20,582 bases of DNA from a virus. Position numbers and translations under genes: made by a program. The notes below the pieces were generated by a model. That model had not been told where the DNA came from, ran no database searches, and saw only the letters and a program-made list of their open reading frames with translations. Location of the stretch: positions 1 through 20,582 of IMG/VR virus record IMGVR_UViG_3300030101_002770, one strand, 5' to 3'. Shown in pieces: positions 1-7,026 of this stretch (its first letter is position 1; each line of letters begins with the position of its first letter).

Positions 1-1156
1 CTCCCCCACCAGTTAAACCAGATCCTGCAGTTACACCTGTAATATCTCCAGTTGTAGGAGTTTCAAAAGTAACAGCTCCAGAACCATTAGTTGTTAAAAC
101 TTGATTTGCAGATCCATCTGATGTTGGAAGTGTATAAGCTGAAAGAGCAAAGTTTGACCCATCACCTTGAATAATTTTTCCTGCTGTTGTTGCTAATCCT
201 GCAACATCTTGTAATTGTGCATCTAATCTTGCATTTGGTAAAGTACCAGAACTAATATTACTAGCATTTGTTGTATCAGTTGTTGCAGAAGCAGCTAAAC
301 CTAGATCTGATCTAACTTCAGAATTACTTCTACCTTCTAAACCACTAGCAGTAAAACGAGCAAAATCATCATCAGCTACTGATGAACTATCTATTTTTAC
401 TGCATTAGTATTTGCTATTCCAAAAGTTAAAGAAGCTTGACCACCTATGTCTGAAAGAACCTCACTCGCAGAACGTCCTTCAATATCTGTTCCGTTTACA
501 CGTAAAAAATCATCGTCTGCTACACCACTTGTAAATTTAGGTACGTTTGTATTTGATATTCCTGTATCTAATACAGCAGCTGTTCCTAATCCTAAAGTAG
601 TTCTTTGAGCACCAGCGTTTGCATCATCAAGAAGTGCTTTACCTGCAGATGTTAAATCATATGTTGCTGCAGTTCCTGATCCTGTAAATTGAATACCTTT
701 ATCTGCTGCTGATGTTAAACCTCCAATTGCAGCAAGATCTGCGTCTAGTCTTGCATTTGCAACGGTTCCACTTGCTAAGTTACTTGCGTTTAAAGCTGTT
801 AAATTAGATCCATTGTTTGCAACAATGTTTCCGCTAGCATCTAGTATAACTGATTTAGATGCAGGAAGAGTACAGAAAACATCTTTAGTGCCCGCAGAAA
901 AGTTTACTGCAGAATCACTATTTGACGATGATAAAATTGTAGTTCTTGATAGAGTATCAGGTGAAGCGTCAGTTACTGTACCAATACCAACCTCAAACTC
1001 ACCATTTTCATTTACGATAGAGTAATAAGTTGTATTAGAATTACCAATACCTGCTACAAATGTTTCAAAACCTAAAACTGCTCCTGCAAGATTAAGGGTG
1101 CCTGTACCAGTAGTGGTAGAGGTTTCTTTAACCCTGTCATTTACGACTAATGCCAT
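1..1156 (-). CDS. Tail fibre / tail protein, N-terminal part (runs off left edge)
   Basis: The frame is open from an ATG at 1156 to the window edge with no stop, giving 385 residues of an unfinished protein. A good ribosome site (AGGAG) precedes the start. The N-terminal ~100 residues (beginning MALVVNDRVKETS) resemble the virion-anchoring domain seen at the front of many phage tail proteins. The rest is low-complexity Gly/Ser/Thr/Asn/Ala-rich sequence with internal repeats (VADDDF...EGR.SEV.SD.G twice; NASN..SGT..NARLDA.L twice) and the fibre-like run ITGVTAGSGLTGGG at residues 372-385. These features suggest a trimeric, beta-rich host-recognition fibre or fibre adaptor. It follows the connector and adaptor genes, where tail genes are expected. 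The receptor-binding C-terminus lies outside the window. The tail-fibre role is a family-level inference. Confidence 0.82.
   Translation of the reverse strand, partial: MALVVNDRVKETSTTTGTGTLNLAGAVLGFETFVAGIGNSNTTYYSIVNENGEFEVGIGTVTDASPDTLSRTTILSSSNSDSAVNFSAGTKDVFCTLPASKSVILDASGNIVANNGSNLTALNASNLASGTVANARLDADLAAIGGLTSAADKGIQFTGSGTAATYDLTSAGKALLDDANAGAQRTTLGLGTAAVLDTGISNTNVPKFTSGVADDDFLRVNGTDIEGRSASEVLSDIGGQASLTFGIANTNAVKIDSSSVADDDFARFTASGLEGRSNSEVRSDLGLAASATTDTTNASNISSGTLPNARLDAQLQDVAGLATTAGKIIQGDGSNFALSAYTLPTSDGSANQVLTTNGSGAVTFETPTTGDITGVTAGSGLTGGG
299..562 (-). repeat. Two degenerate ~40-residue repeats inside the tail fibre gene
   Basis: Residues 199-238 (443-562) and 246-286 (299-421) align: GI.NTN..K..S..VADDDF, a variable step, then EGR(S)..SEV.SD(I/L)G. 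A second diverged pair, NASN(L/I).SGT..NARLDA.L, lies at residues 123-141 and 297-315 and brackets the first. Such modules are common in fibre shafts and give a repeated beta-rich unit. Divergence is high at both DNA and protein level, so this is an old duplication rather than a recent one. Confidence 0.6.
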
Positions 1157-1168
1157 TTAAAACTCCTA

Positions 1169-1621
1169 TTAACCAGAGATTCTTAATATAGCTGCTGCTG
1201 TAGTAAATGCTGGAAATTGTACTGTAAAAGTTCCTGATGTAGCTGTTTTATCTCCTCCAAAATCTAAAACTGCAACAGCTGCATTTGTAGTTGCAGATGA
1301 AGTATTATAGATTAAAGCTCCTCTAGCAGTCAACGTTACACCAGTAAATGATCTGTCAGCAAAATCAACTATCGCAACTCCTTTACCAGTTCCTGTTCCG
1401 ATTGAAGTTCCACCATTAGTTAATGCACCACCACCTGCTGTGTACTGACCACTATTACTTACTTCATTTGATGTGCTGTAAGCAGTAGTCGCTGAGTTTA
1501 GAGTAGCTGAAGAAGTAAAAAGAGCTAGTTTGAATTTATCACCACCAGATGCTTTAAAGTTGTGATCTCCTTCTAACAATTGTTTTTTAAACGCATTTGC
1601 AATCGCTTGTGTTATAGCCAT
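1169..1621 (-). CDS. Putative phage structural protein, 150 aa
   Basis: A 150-residue protein (MAITQAIANAFKKQLLEG...) with a strong ribosome site (AAGGAG) before the ATG. After a short helical N-terminus (about residues 1-20) it is Gly/Ser/Thr/Ala-rich with alternating hydrophobic residues, consistent with a beta-sandwich virion protein. The stretch DRSFTGVTLTARGALIYN (about 88-105) is the most distinctive part. The protein resembles small structural proteins found next to tail or connector genes in marine phages. It sits between the DUF6682-like adaptor and the tail fibre, so a tail-tip, neck or fibre-attachment role is the natural guess. No enzymatic motif is visible. The exact function is unknown. 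Confidence 0.85.
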   Translation of the reverse strand: MAITQAIANAFKKQLLEGDHNFKASGGDKFKLALFTSSATLNSATTAYSTSNEVSNSGQYTAGGGALTNGGTSIGTGTGKGVAIVDFADRSFTGVTLTARGALIYNTSSATTNAAVAVLDFGGDKTATSGTFTVQFPAFTTAAAILRISG

Positions 1622-1632
1622 AGTTTATCTCC

Positions 1633-2286
1633 TTATTTTCCTCCGACTCGAGGAACACCTGATTGATATTCATCTCGTCTTCGTCTTCCCATTTGTTCGA
1701 TTGAGAAGCCTTCTACCACTTGTTTATACTTTCCTTCATATAATTGCAAGAGATCATTTGGCCCCTTCAAGAAGCTAAAAGCTTCGACTAAACATGCATA
1801 CAAAAGTCCGTTGGGAAAATACTCGCTAATGTATGTTGTTGTATTTGTACTAGATAAACCTGTATCTTTCAAGATATAATTTAATTGAATTGTATAGGTA
1901 GCATTTGGTGTAGGTGCTATTACAATAGTATCGTTATCCCACATACCGTAGTATTTTGGAACTCCTGTAGACTCAACTGGATTAAATTCAGACATAAAAC
2001 TGGTATCTCTAAATTCTAAAAAATCTCTATTATTTGCTTGACCTACACCATCAGAATCAACAATTTGAGCTGACCTCACAACTAATAAATCTGATGGAGT
2101 ATCTATAAATCTTTGGTTTGTAATTAAATTTGCTGTTGCATATCTTTTATTATTATCAGAATCTACATCTCTGAATATTCTCCATTCAGCATTTTCTATA
2201 ATTCCATTAAGAATAGAATCTGTTAAAACGTTTGAACTAACTTCTGTGTAGTCTCTAATTTTTTGTAATAGTTCTGAATAAGTCAT
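1633..2286 (-). CDS. DUF6682-like phage adaptor / head-tail joining protein
   Basis: A 217-residue protein beginning MTYSELLQKIRDYTEVSSNVLTD. The helical N-terminus (SELLQKIRDYTE... SILNGIIENAEWRIFRD), the central beta region with the phrase VPKYYGMWDNDTIVIAPTPN, and the C-terminal helix around YACLVEAFSFLKGP match the phage adaptor family I know as DUF6682. These proteins act in the neck that joins head and tail. The C-terminus is basic (GRRRRDEYQSG). The start overlaps the upstream stop by 4 nt (ATGA), suggesting translational coupling to the 165-aa gene. Together with the gp4-like gene upstream it probably forms the connector. Family assignment is from memory of the pattern. Confidence 0.85.
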   Translation of the reverse strand: MTYSELLQKIRDYTEVSSNVLTDSILNGIIENAEWRIFRDVDSDNNKRYATANLITNQRFIDTPSDLLVVRSAQIVDSDGVGQANNRDFLEFRDTSFMSEFNPVESTGVPKYYGMWDNDTIVIAPTPNATYTIQLNYILKDTGLSSTNTTTYISEYFPNGLLYACLVEAFSFLKGPNDLLQLYEGKYKQVVEGFSIEQMGRRRRDEYQSGVPRVGGK

Positions 2287-2780
2287 GGTGTTAATGTAAC
2301 TGGTCCTGCAGTTACTGTTGTTCCTCCAAATTTTCCTGTTACCGTAGGTGTTGATCCTAATGTAAAAGTATAATTATTTGTATCTACCACAGTTATACTA
2401 AATCCTGTAGTATTTTCAAATACTGTATATGCCAGACCTCCGGGACTTCCATCTACATTTCTAAACACAACAATGTCTCCAGTTGTTCTTCCATGATTTG
2501 GTTCGTTTACAGATATAGTTGTGCTTCCTGAAGTAATATTAAAAGGATTACTTGGTAATAAACTTTGTGTAGCTGGTTCAGTTCTTGCAGGTCTTGCGTT
2601 TCTTAAACCTTGTCCATCAGCTGTAGTTGGTTTTGGTTCTAGTTGTGGATGTTTTGCTTCAAATTCTGAAACATGAACTCTTGATCCATTCCATTCTATA
2701 ACCATTTCTGAATATGGAAACGCTTGACCGGAACGATCAGATATAAATTGTGCATATTTTCCTCTAGATAAATTAGACAT
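2283..2780 (-). CDS. Phage neck/tail-associated protein, 165 aa
   Basis: A two-part protein. Residues 1-55 (SRGKYAQFISDRSGQAFPYSEMVIEWNGSRVH...EFEAKHPQLEPKP) resemble a conserved small phage module found beside connector genes. A Pro/Asn/Ser-rich linker follows, then a beta-rich C-terminal part (about 80-165) full of Thr, Val and Gly, looking like an Ig-like or carbohydrate-binding-like fold. The start overlaps the preceding stop by 8 nt (ATG TCT AA) and the stop overlaps the next start by 4 nt, so it is tightly coupled on both sides. It lies between the gp4-like connector and the adaptor and is probably a virion component. The precise role is unknown. The fusion of a compact N-terminal module with a beta-rich tail may be lineage-specific. 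Confidence 0.82.
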   Translation of the reverse strand: MSNLSRGKYAQFISDRSGQAFPYSEMVIEWNGSRVHVSEFEAKHPQLEPKPTTADGQGLRNARPARTEPATQSLLPSNPFNITSGSTTISVNEPNHGRTTGDIVVFRNVDGSPGGLAYTVFENTTGFSITVVDTNNYTFTLGSTPTVTGKFGGTTVTAGPVTLTP

Positions 2781-3495
2781 TTGGATAGTAAGTTTTTGGT
2801 GTTATGAAAGAACTTGAAGCAGAACCATCTTCTTCTAGTGCTCTTTTTAATTCATCTTCATATAATAGTTTCATTTGTTGTGTAAGTTGTGGATTTATTT
2901 TTTGTGAAAGATAGTAAGCTAAACCTGAAACCATACAAGGTACAAATCTATAAGGCACATCTGCTTCGTTAGTATAATTACCAGCATCTTGTATTCTGCT
3001 TACATAATAATAATTTAAAAAATTACCTGCCTCACTTGAACCAGGAGTTAGGTACAAAGTAATTGTAACTTTATCAATAAATCTTTGAACGTAGTATTGT
3101 GTAGGCACACCTGTTTGAGTTTTGTTTGACAAACCTTGATACGCAGATCTATTTATTTTTGTAAGAGGAAAATCAACTGATGAAGAGTTTCTATATACTG
3201 CTTCTAGTATATCATCTACACCAAAAACAGCTGTAGCATCTGATGTTCCATCAGCAGACGATCTAAACATAGTGTAAACAGATTGACCATTTACTAATGT
3301 GATTGAATTATTTTTTACTTCCCAATAGTGTAAACCTCTGTTTGCCCATTCTTGAAACATAATATTTAAAGAACGCCTTGCAGATTTTAGATCATTTCCT
3401 GAATAATCAAAACGACCTAATCTTTCATACGCTTCAGTAATAATATCATCAATACTAAATGTAGATTCAAATTTTGTTGTACCAGAAGTTGCCAT
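2773..3495 (-). CDS. P22 gp4-like head-tail connector (tail accessory factor)
   Basis: A 240-residue protein. The N-terminal helical part IDDIITEAYERLGRFDYSG..LKSARRSLNIMFQEWANRG (about 16-54) is typical of the P22 gp4 tail accessory factor family, whose subunits bind under the portal and extend the DNA channel. The middle is beta-rich (YYVQRFIDKVTITLYLTP) and the C-terminal third is helical (SGLAYYLSQKINPQLTQQMKLLYEDELKRALEED). The length is moderately greater than P22 gp4. Its place downstream of the portal and capsid genes and just before the adaptor fits. The presence of this family suggests a short-tailed (podovirus) virion, though that is an inference. Confidence 0.88.
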   Translation of the reverse strand: MATSGTTKFESTFSIDDIITEAYERLGRFDYSGNDLKSARRSLNIMFQEWANRGLHYWEVKNNSITLVNGQSVYTMFRSSADGTSDATAVFGVDDILEAVYRNSSSVDFPLTKINRSAYQGLSNKTQTGVPTQYYVQRFIDKVTITLYLTPGSSEAGNFLNYYYVSRIQDAGNYTNEADVPYRFVPCMVSGLAYYLSQKINPQLTQQMKLLYEDELKRALEEDGSASSSFITPKTYYPNV

Positions 3496-3504
3496 TTAAA
3501 CCTC

Positions 3505-3783
3505 TTACTTATCTATCAATAATGTTGCGCCTACTAAATTAGCAATTGCAGAAACTTTCATTCCACCTGCAAATAAAATTCCATCTTCAGGTACATTGAA
3601 TGAAAAAACATCGCCTTCAGGACAGTCTCCTTGAAATAAAGTTGTGCTATCTGTGTTGTCTTGTAAAGTTATTGACCCAGCTCCAGATCCATCAGAGGCT
3701 AAAATCATTCCTCTTAATCTAGTTCTTCCAGCAAAAACTGCACCAGTGCCTGTAACTCTAACTGCTTTTACGTCACCCTTCAT
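3505..3783 (-). CDS. Small phage structural protein, 92 aa (unknown)
   Basis: A 92-residue protein starting MKGDVKAVRVTGTGAVF, with a clear AGGAG ribosome site upstream. It alternates short hydrophobic strands with Gly/Asp turns (RLRGMILASDGSGAGSITLQD, then NVPEDGILFAGGMKVSAIANLVGATLLIDK) and has no Lys-rich tail, consistent with a compact all-beta virion protein. Similar short proteins sit between the capsid and connector genes of marine phages. It lies between the UUCG hairpin and the gp4-like gene. Possible roles are a head decoration or neck spike protein. Nothing visible decides between these. Confidence 0.8.
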   Translation of the reverse strand: MKGDVKAVRVTGTGAVFAGRTRLRGMILASDGSGAGSITLQDNTDSTTLFQGDCPEGDVFSFNVPEDGILFAGGMKVSAIANLVGATLLIDK

Positions 3784-3807
3784 ATTTTGTTCTCCTATTA
3801 AAATTTA

Positions 3808-3825
3808 GTGGGCCCGAAGGCCCAC
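3808..3825 (-). terminator. UUCG-loop hairpin after the 179-aa gene
   Basis: On the minus strand the arms GTGGGCC and GGCCCAC enclose TTCG, a 7-bp GC-rich stem closed as the very stable C(UUCG)G tetraloop. It starts 12 nt after the stop at 3838. It is followed by an AT-rich stretch (TAAATTTTAATAG) rather than a clean run of T, so it may act as a leaky terminator or as a 3'-end stabiliser that lowers expression of the connector genes relative to the structural gene upstream. Confidence 0.65.
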
Positions 3826-3837
3826 ATTAATTATTTA

Positions 3838-4377
3838 TTAACTGTCTGCAAATGGTGTAACAATTGTGCCATCACCAATTAACAAACCTTCAACCAAGTA
3901 TTGATTGTCTGCGATTGCAGTAAACTTGATTCTAGATCCTGCTAAACCACCTTTAGTAGCATTACCAGATCCAGCTTCTCCAAGTAAATTAACAACGTCG
4001 TTTGATGCTGCAGGTACAAAAGCTTTTTTTGAACCATCATTAACACCAACCATAACTGAACCAACAAATTTGTCAGTTCCGTCAGTTGAAATTGATCCAG
4101 TAAAATTGTCTTTGAAAAAAATTTCAAAAGTAGTTCCAATTGTACTTGGATTATTTGGATCACTTCCTGGGCCAGCTGATGCACCGTCTGCTGAAGCATT
4201 AATAGTTGGTAACGTAATCGCAGTTGGTGTTCCAGCTGGATCCATAGTTACAACTCTTCCTGCATGAGCAGCAACAGTTAAATCAGTTGCTAAGGTTAGA
4301 TCAACAGTTGATCCTGGTCCGATTGATTGAAAACCATTTCTCGATCTTACCGGTCCGTCAAATGTAGTATTTGCCAT
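3838..4377 (-). CDS. Putative virion structural / decoration protein, 179 aa
   Basis: A 179-residue protein beginning MANTTFDGPVRSRNGFQ, a pattern recurring in small phage structural proteins encoded after the capsid gene. It is rich in Gly, Ala, Ser, Thr and Asp, with beta-type segments (TTFEIFFKDNFTGSI, DKFVGSVMVGVNDGSKKAF, SRIKFTAIADNQYLVEGLLIGDG). No catalytic motif is seen. The start is preceded by a strong AGGAGG ribosome site, a structured leader (4399-4439) and a promoter-like sequence, and a tetraloop hairpin follows the stop. This looks like an independently and highly expressed unit. A capsid decoration, head fibre or beta-helix minor protein are all possible. Confidence 0.82.
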   Translation of the reverse strand: MANTTFDGPVRSRNGFQSIGPGSTVDLTLATDLTVAAHAGRVVTMDPAGTPTAITLPTINASADGASAGPGSDPNNPSTIGTTFEIFFKDNFTGSISTDGTDKFVGSVMVGVNDGSKKAFVPAASNDVVNLLGEAGSGNATKGGLAGSRIKFTAIADNQYLVEGLLIGDGTIVTPFADS

Positions 4378-4398
4378 AATTATATCCTCCTAGTTTCC

Positions 4399-4439
4399 GA
4401 ACATAGTCTCTAGGCCGTCGACTATACGCGTCTATGTTC
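4399..4439 (-). promoter_or_regulatory. Structured 5' leader hairpin upstream of the 179-aa gene
   Basis: The arms GAACATAG (4399-4406) and CTATGTTC (4432-4439) are perfectly complementary. Inside, TAGTC (4404-4408) can pair with GACTA (4419-4423), sharing bases with the outer stem, so two mutually exclusive folds are possible. It lies in the untranslated leader ~10 nt before the AGGAGG ribosome site. It could tune ribosome access or RNA stability. No known riboswitch class is recognised. Confidence 0.45.
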
Positions 4440-4462
4440 TAATTTAATTGTATAGTAAAGTT

Positions 4463-4491
4463 TTTATATACTAGTTTTTAATAGAGTGCAA
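4463..4491 (-). promoter_or_regulatory. Candidate promoter for the 179-aa gene and downstream structural genes
   Basis: On the minus strand TTGCAC (4486-4491) and TATAAA (4463-4468) are 17 bp apart. The -10 is good and the -35 matches the consensus poorly. It lies in the 162-bp intergenic gap 4378-4539, the largest in the structural half, and would give a leader of about 80 nt carrying the hairpin. AT-rich sequence produces such matches easily. Confidence 0.35.
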
Positions 4492-4539
4492 GAGAGCCTG
4501 TAATGTGAATTGAATTTATTCAACGATGTAGCTTTTTAT

Positions 4540-4764
4540 TTAAGTAGCTACAGAAACTTGTGGAGCAATGGCATCAACTTTATTTCTAAGGTGAGCTTCT
4601 TTAGCCTCAGCCTTTTTAATATGTTGTACGATCTTTTTAACTTGGTCGTCGATCCTTACCATATTCAAAGTATATTTACCTTGATTAAGATGCTCTTGCT
4701 TCCATTTTAGGTCCAGTGTCTCCTTTTGTTTGTAAAGATCCTGGATGTGCGGTTGCATCGTCAT
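4540..4764 (-). CDS. Small helical protein, 74 aa (unknown)
   Basis: Begins MTMQPHIQDLYKQKETLDLKWKQEHLNQG. Most of residues 7-65 is charged and heptad-like (KQKETLDLKWKQEH, then IDDQVKKIVQHIKKAEAKEAHLRNKVD), suggesting a coiled coil. The start lies inside the preceding 90-aa gene and overlaps it by 80 nt, but a very strong ribosome site (AGGAGG, 6 nt before the ATG) supports it. A short inverted repeat (GTAGCT/AGCTAC, 4528-4551) lies across the stop. Its position just after the capsid gene suggests a head-associated accessory or assembly factor, but the function is not recognised. Confidence 0.75.
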   Translation of the reverse strand: MTMQPHIQDLYKQKETLDLKWKQEHLNQGKYTLNMVRIDDQVKKIVQHIKKAEAKEAHLRNKVDAIAPQVSVAT

Positions 4765-4957
4765 TTATAACCTCCTCATAGGTTATTCTGTATTTATTGG
4801 AGTCATATACTTTTTCTCCAACATATTCCCATTTTATATCATTTAGTCCTAGTTTGTCAACTATTGCTTGTTCAAGGGAAATAGGATCATCATTAGATGA
4901 TACTTCAAATTTTGCGTAGTAATCGTATGCGTTTATTGTAACTATAAATTTTTTCAT
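4685..4957 (-). CDS. Small unknown protein, 90 aa
   Basis: Begins MKKFIVTINAYDYYAKFEVSS. Residues 1-65 look like a compact alpha/beta domain with a central helix (SLEQAIVDKLGLNDIKWEYVGEK split by turns). The last ~27 residues (DDATAHPGSLQTKGDTGPKMEARAS) are polar, disordered-looking and encoded by the region that also holds the start and first residues of the 74-aa gene in another frame. That tail may exist mainly because of the overlap. It follows the capsid gene hairpin. No function is recognised. Confidence 0.72.
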   Translation of the reverse strand: MKKFIVTINAYDYYAKFEVSSNDDPISLEQAIVDKLGLNDIKWEYVGEKVYDSNKYRITYEEVINDDATAHPGSLQTKGDTGPKMEARAS

Positions 4958-4979
4958 GATTATTTCTTTTTACTTTCTA

Positions 4980-5008
4980 AATGAGGCGAGATTGTGTCTC
5001 GCCTCATT
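4980..5008 (-). terminator. 11-bp hairpin after the major capsid gene
   Basis: The arms AATGAGGCGAG (4980-4990) and CTCGCCTCATT (4998-5008) pair perfectly around a 7-nt loop, 11 nt after the capsid stop codon. The 3' side on the minus strand is TAGAAAGTAAAAAG, so there is no U-tract. It may be a partial terminator, a processing site or an mRNA-end stabiliser that favours capsid expression. Confidence 0.65.
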
Positions 5009-5019
5009 CAAATTAATTA

Positions 5020-5922
5020 TTATGCACCTGGTGATGCGTAAATACCTCTAAAGTCAGATACACCAAATGAGTATCTTTCTCTAGCTTTGTATCTTACGTT
5101 ACCAGTATCGAAGTCGCCTTCCATAGCCGTTTTAATTGGGGCTCTGTCAAACATCTTCATACCATTAGGTACATCAGTGATAATGTAGAACGCATCCGGG
5201 TCAGTTAAAAAGTTATTAACTCTGTAACCTTGTGGAATCATACCCATAGATACGATTGCGTTTACATCATTGTCTGCTGTTCCAGTTCTACCTTGAGATT
5301 TCATTAATCTCTCTGCAGTGAATTGTAACTCAGAAGGAATAATCATTTTAACACCTCTTGCAGCAACTTTCAGACCTCTTTCGTCTGTAAATGCAGCAAT
5401 GTCAATTAATGATTGCTCTAATGAAGTTTCATTCAAGTCAGCAGCTGTAGCTAATGTATTAGATACAGTACCAGAGATAGTTGGGTGGTTTGTTGCAAAC
5501 AACGCCGAACCATCACCTGAAGTGAAAGAACCGAATCCATTGATTAATGGATTAACAGCTTTAACTTGTTTAGTATTCGCCATAGATCTAGCTAATGCTT
5601 TTGTATATCTACTAGCAAGTCTGTCATACAAGTTATCCTCAATCGCTTCTTCAGTTATAGAGAAGGCAAGAGCCACAGTTTCGTGTGTATATCTTGCAGT
5701 GAAAGTCTCTTGAGCATTGTCAAAAGTTACTCCACTTCCTTCTGGTTTAACTTGAGCTTGAGCAAAACCTGATAACATAACTTCTTCTTCAAACGCTCTG
5801 TCTGAAGATTCAGTAGTGTATATTTCAGCATGCTGATTCTCATAACGTTTATATTCCAGGCCGAATAAAGCATTCAAACCTGGCTCTAGTTCTTTAACTA
5901 GTTGTCCTCTTGATATCGCCAT
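5020..5922 (-). CDS. Major capsid protein (HK97-fold type)
   Basis: A 300-residue protein with an AAGGAG ribosome site. It follows scaffold and decoration genes and is trailed by a hairpin, the standard position for the main shell protein. The N-terminal helix with LVKELEPGLNALFGLEYKRY, the E-loop-like charged segment (SSDRAFEEEVMLSGFAQAQ), the helix TEEAIEDNLYDRLASRYTKALARSM, and the C-terminal beta section (KARERYSFGVSDFRGIYASPGA) are like Mu-type and HK97-type major head subunits. The length is usual for capsids without a fused delta domain, which suits a separate scaffold. No maturation protease is encoded nearby. Assignment rests on position and overall sequence character. Confidence 0.88.
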   Translation of the reverse strand: MAISRGQLVKELEPGLNALFGLEYKRYENQHAEIYTTESSDRAFEEEVMLSGFAQAQVKPEGSGVTFDNAQETFTARYTHETVALAFSITEEAIEDNLYDRLASRYTKALARSMANTKQVKAVNPLINGFGSFTSGDGSALFATNHPTISGTVSNTLATAADLNETSLEQSLIDIAAFTDERGLKVAARGVKMIIPSELQFTAERLMKSQGRTGTADNDVNAIVSMGMIPQGYRVNNFLTDPDAFYIITDVPNGMKMFDRAPIKTAMEGDFDTGNVRYKARERYSFGVSDFRGIYASPGA

Positions 5923-5938
5923 AGTTATTTACTCCTTA

Positions 5939-6499
5939 TTAGATACCTGCGGTTTGTTTCAAGAAGTGCTCGTTAATAGTAACGATTAAGTTTGTATTAG
6001 CTGAACCTAATTCGTTATTAAGCGGATCTTTTGAAACACCGATTATTTTAAGTTGCGCAGTTCCCGCAGCCATTGTTCCAGAAGCTTCTACTTTTGAAAC
6101 ATAGTTTGGTGAACTACCGGCTGTGTACGCAATATCTGCACAGTTACCAATATTGGTTTGCGCAGGTGTACCAGCACTTTGTACTTCAAACCTCTCGTAC
6201 GGGTCATCAGAAACAAATCCAACAATATCAGTTGCAGTGTTGGAAGCGTCTAAGTGATTCGCAAAAGTAGGTTTGCTTGATGTTGCATCAGTAAAGAATA
6301 CACCAGTAAGTGATCCTAATAAAACATCAGTCGCAGCGGCTACAGTAATTGTACCTGTATTTGCCATTTCAACTGGATCGTTGAAATATATTGCGTCTGC
6401 AGATGCAGCGATGTTGTACTCGGATAAACCACCGTTGTCTCTATTCTGACCAACTTTTCCGATCGGTTTTAAACCGAAAGCAGCGTCTTTATTTGCCAT
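5939..6499 (-). CDS. Putative capsid decoration / head-associated protein, 186 aa
   Basis: Begins MANKDAAFGLKPIGKVGQN, a start shared by a class of small phage head proteins encoded just before the capsid gene. It is Ala/Thr/Asn/Gly-rich and beta-type, with segments DAIYFNDPVEMANTGTITVA, IVGFVSDDPYERFEVQ and a C-terminal strand NLIVTINEHFLKQTAGI. A strong AAGGAGG ribosome site suggests high expression, as expected for a protein made in capsid-like amounts. It sits 16 nt before the capsid start. A cement or stabilising role on the shell is the likely function. The position and composition support this, but no diagnostic motif exists. Confidence 0.8.
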   Translation of the reverse strand: MANKDAAFGLKPIGKVGQNRDNGGLSEYNIAASADAIYFNDPVEMANTGTITVAAATDVLLGSLTGVFFTDATSSKPTFANHLDASNTATDIVGFVSDDPYERFEVQSAGTPAQTNIGNCADIAYTAGSSPNYVSKVEASGTMAAGTAQLKIIGVSKDPLNNELGSANTNLIVTINEHFLKQTAGI

Positions 6500-6557
6500 A
6501 GTTGTGTCCTCCTTATAGACATTTATTTAGTTTATCCTTTGATGGAAAAGAATTCTG

Positions 6558-7022
6558 TTAGGATTTCTTTGTACCACCGAAGGTTACACGAGTCTGTCTA
6601 TCAATATTGATAGGCATACTTGGATGTTGCTCCTTCATAAGATCGTTGTCTACTGCCTCAACGTTTTCTCTACCTTGTTTAACATAGTATTCAGAACGTT
6701 GTTTTGCGATCTCTTCCGGTACCCTTGCAAGCAAAAGGCCACCAACTCCGATCACTCCCTTGTATTTGCCATCTTCAACTATTGGATAATCTGAATCTGG
6801 ATATTCATCAGATCTAACTAATTCATATCCTGATCTTATTCTTCCAGCGATATTTTTCGTATCTTGGAATCCTAAGCTTTCAGCTCTTATCCACCTATGT
6901 TGAAAACCTGTAGGCGCAGGGGGTGCATCTAAAGATGACGGTGGAGTCCAAACTTTTTTTCGAGATTCTTTTTCTCTAGTTTGACTCGCACGAGAAGTTC
7001 TTTTTTCATTTTCATTATTCAT
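6558..7022 (-). CDS. Conserved phage head-module protein, 154 aa
   Basis: A 154-residue protein that starts with a charged, disordered N-terminus (NNENEKRTSRASQTREKESRKK) and then has a conserved body: HRWIRAESLGFQDTKNIAGR, SGYELVRSDEYPDSDYPIVEDG, KYKGVIGVGGLLLARVPEEI and a charged helix. I recognise this as a family found between scaffold and capsid genes in many phages. Its function is not established to my knowledge. It starts 4 nt after the scaffold stop, so it is co-translated with it. A minor head or assembly role is likely. The GVGGLLLARVPEEIAKQR segment is the best signature for a search. Confidence 0.85.
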   Translation of the reverse strand: MNNENEKRTSRASQTREKESRKKVWTPPSSLDAPPAPTGFQHRWIRAESLGFQDTKNIAGRIRSGYELVRSDEYPDSDYPIVEDGKYKGVIGVGGLLLARVPEEIAKQRSEYYVKQGRENVEAVDNDLMKEQHPSMPINIDRQTRVTFGGTKKS

Positions 7023-7026
7023 ATGC

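Noticed and set aside
813-1025. A 70-codon plus-strand open frame opposite the tail fibre N-terminus
   Set aside because: The minus strand here is a good continuous coding frame with known-type sequence; the plus-strand frame lacks a ribosome site.
3905-4267. A 120-codon plus-strand open frame opposite the 179-aa gene, and an 85-codon minus-strand one within it
   Set aside because: Both are mirror or shifted readings of a Gly/Ala/Thr-rich gene with few stops; no ribosome site, no motif, and the real gene has a strong AGGAGG start.
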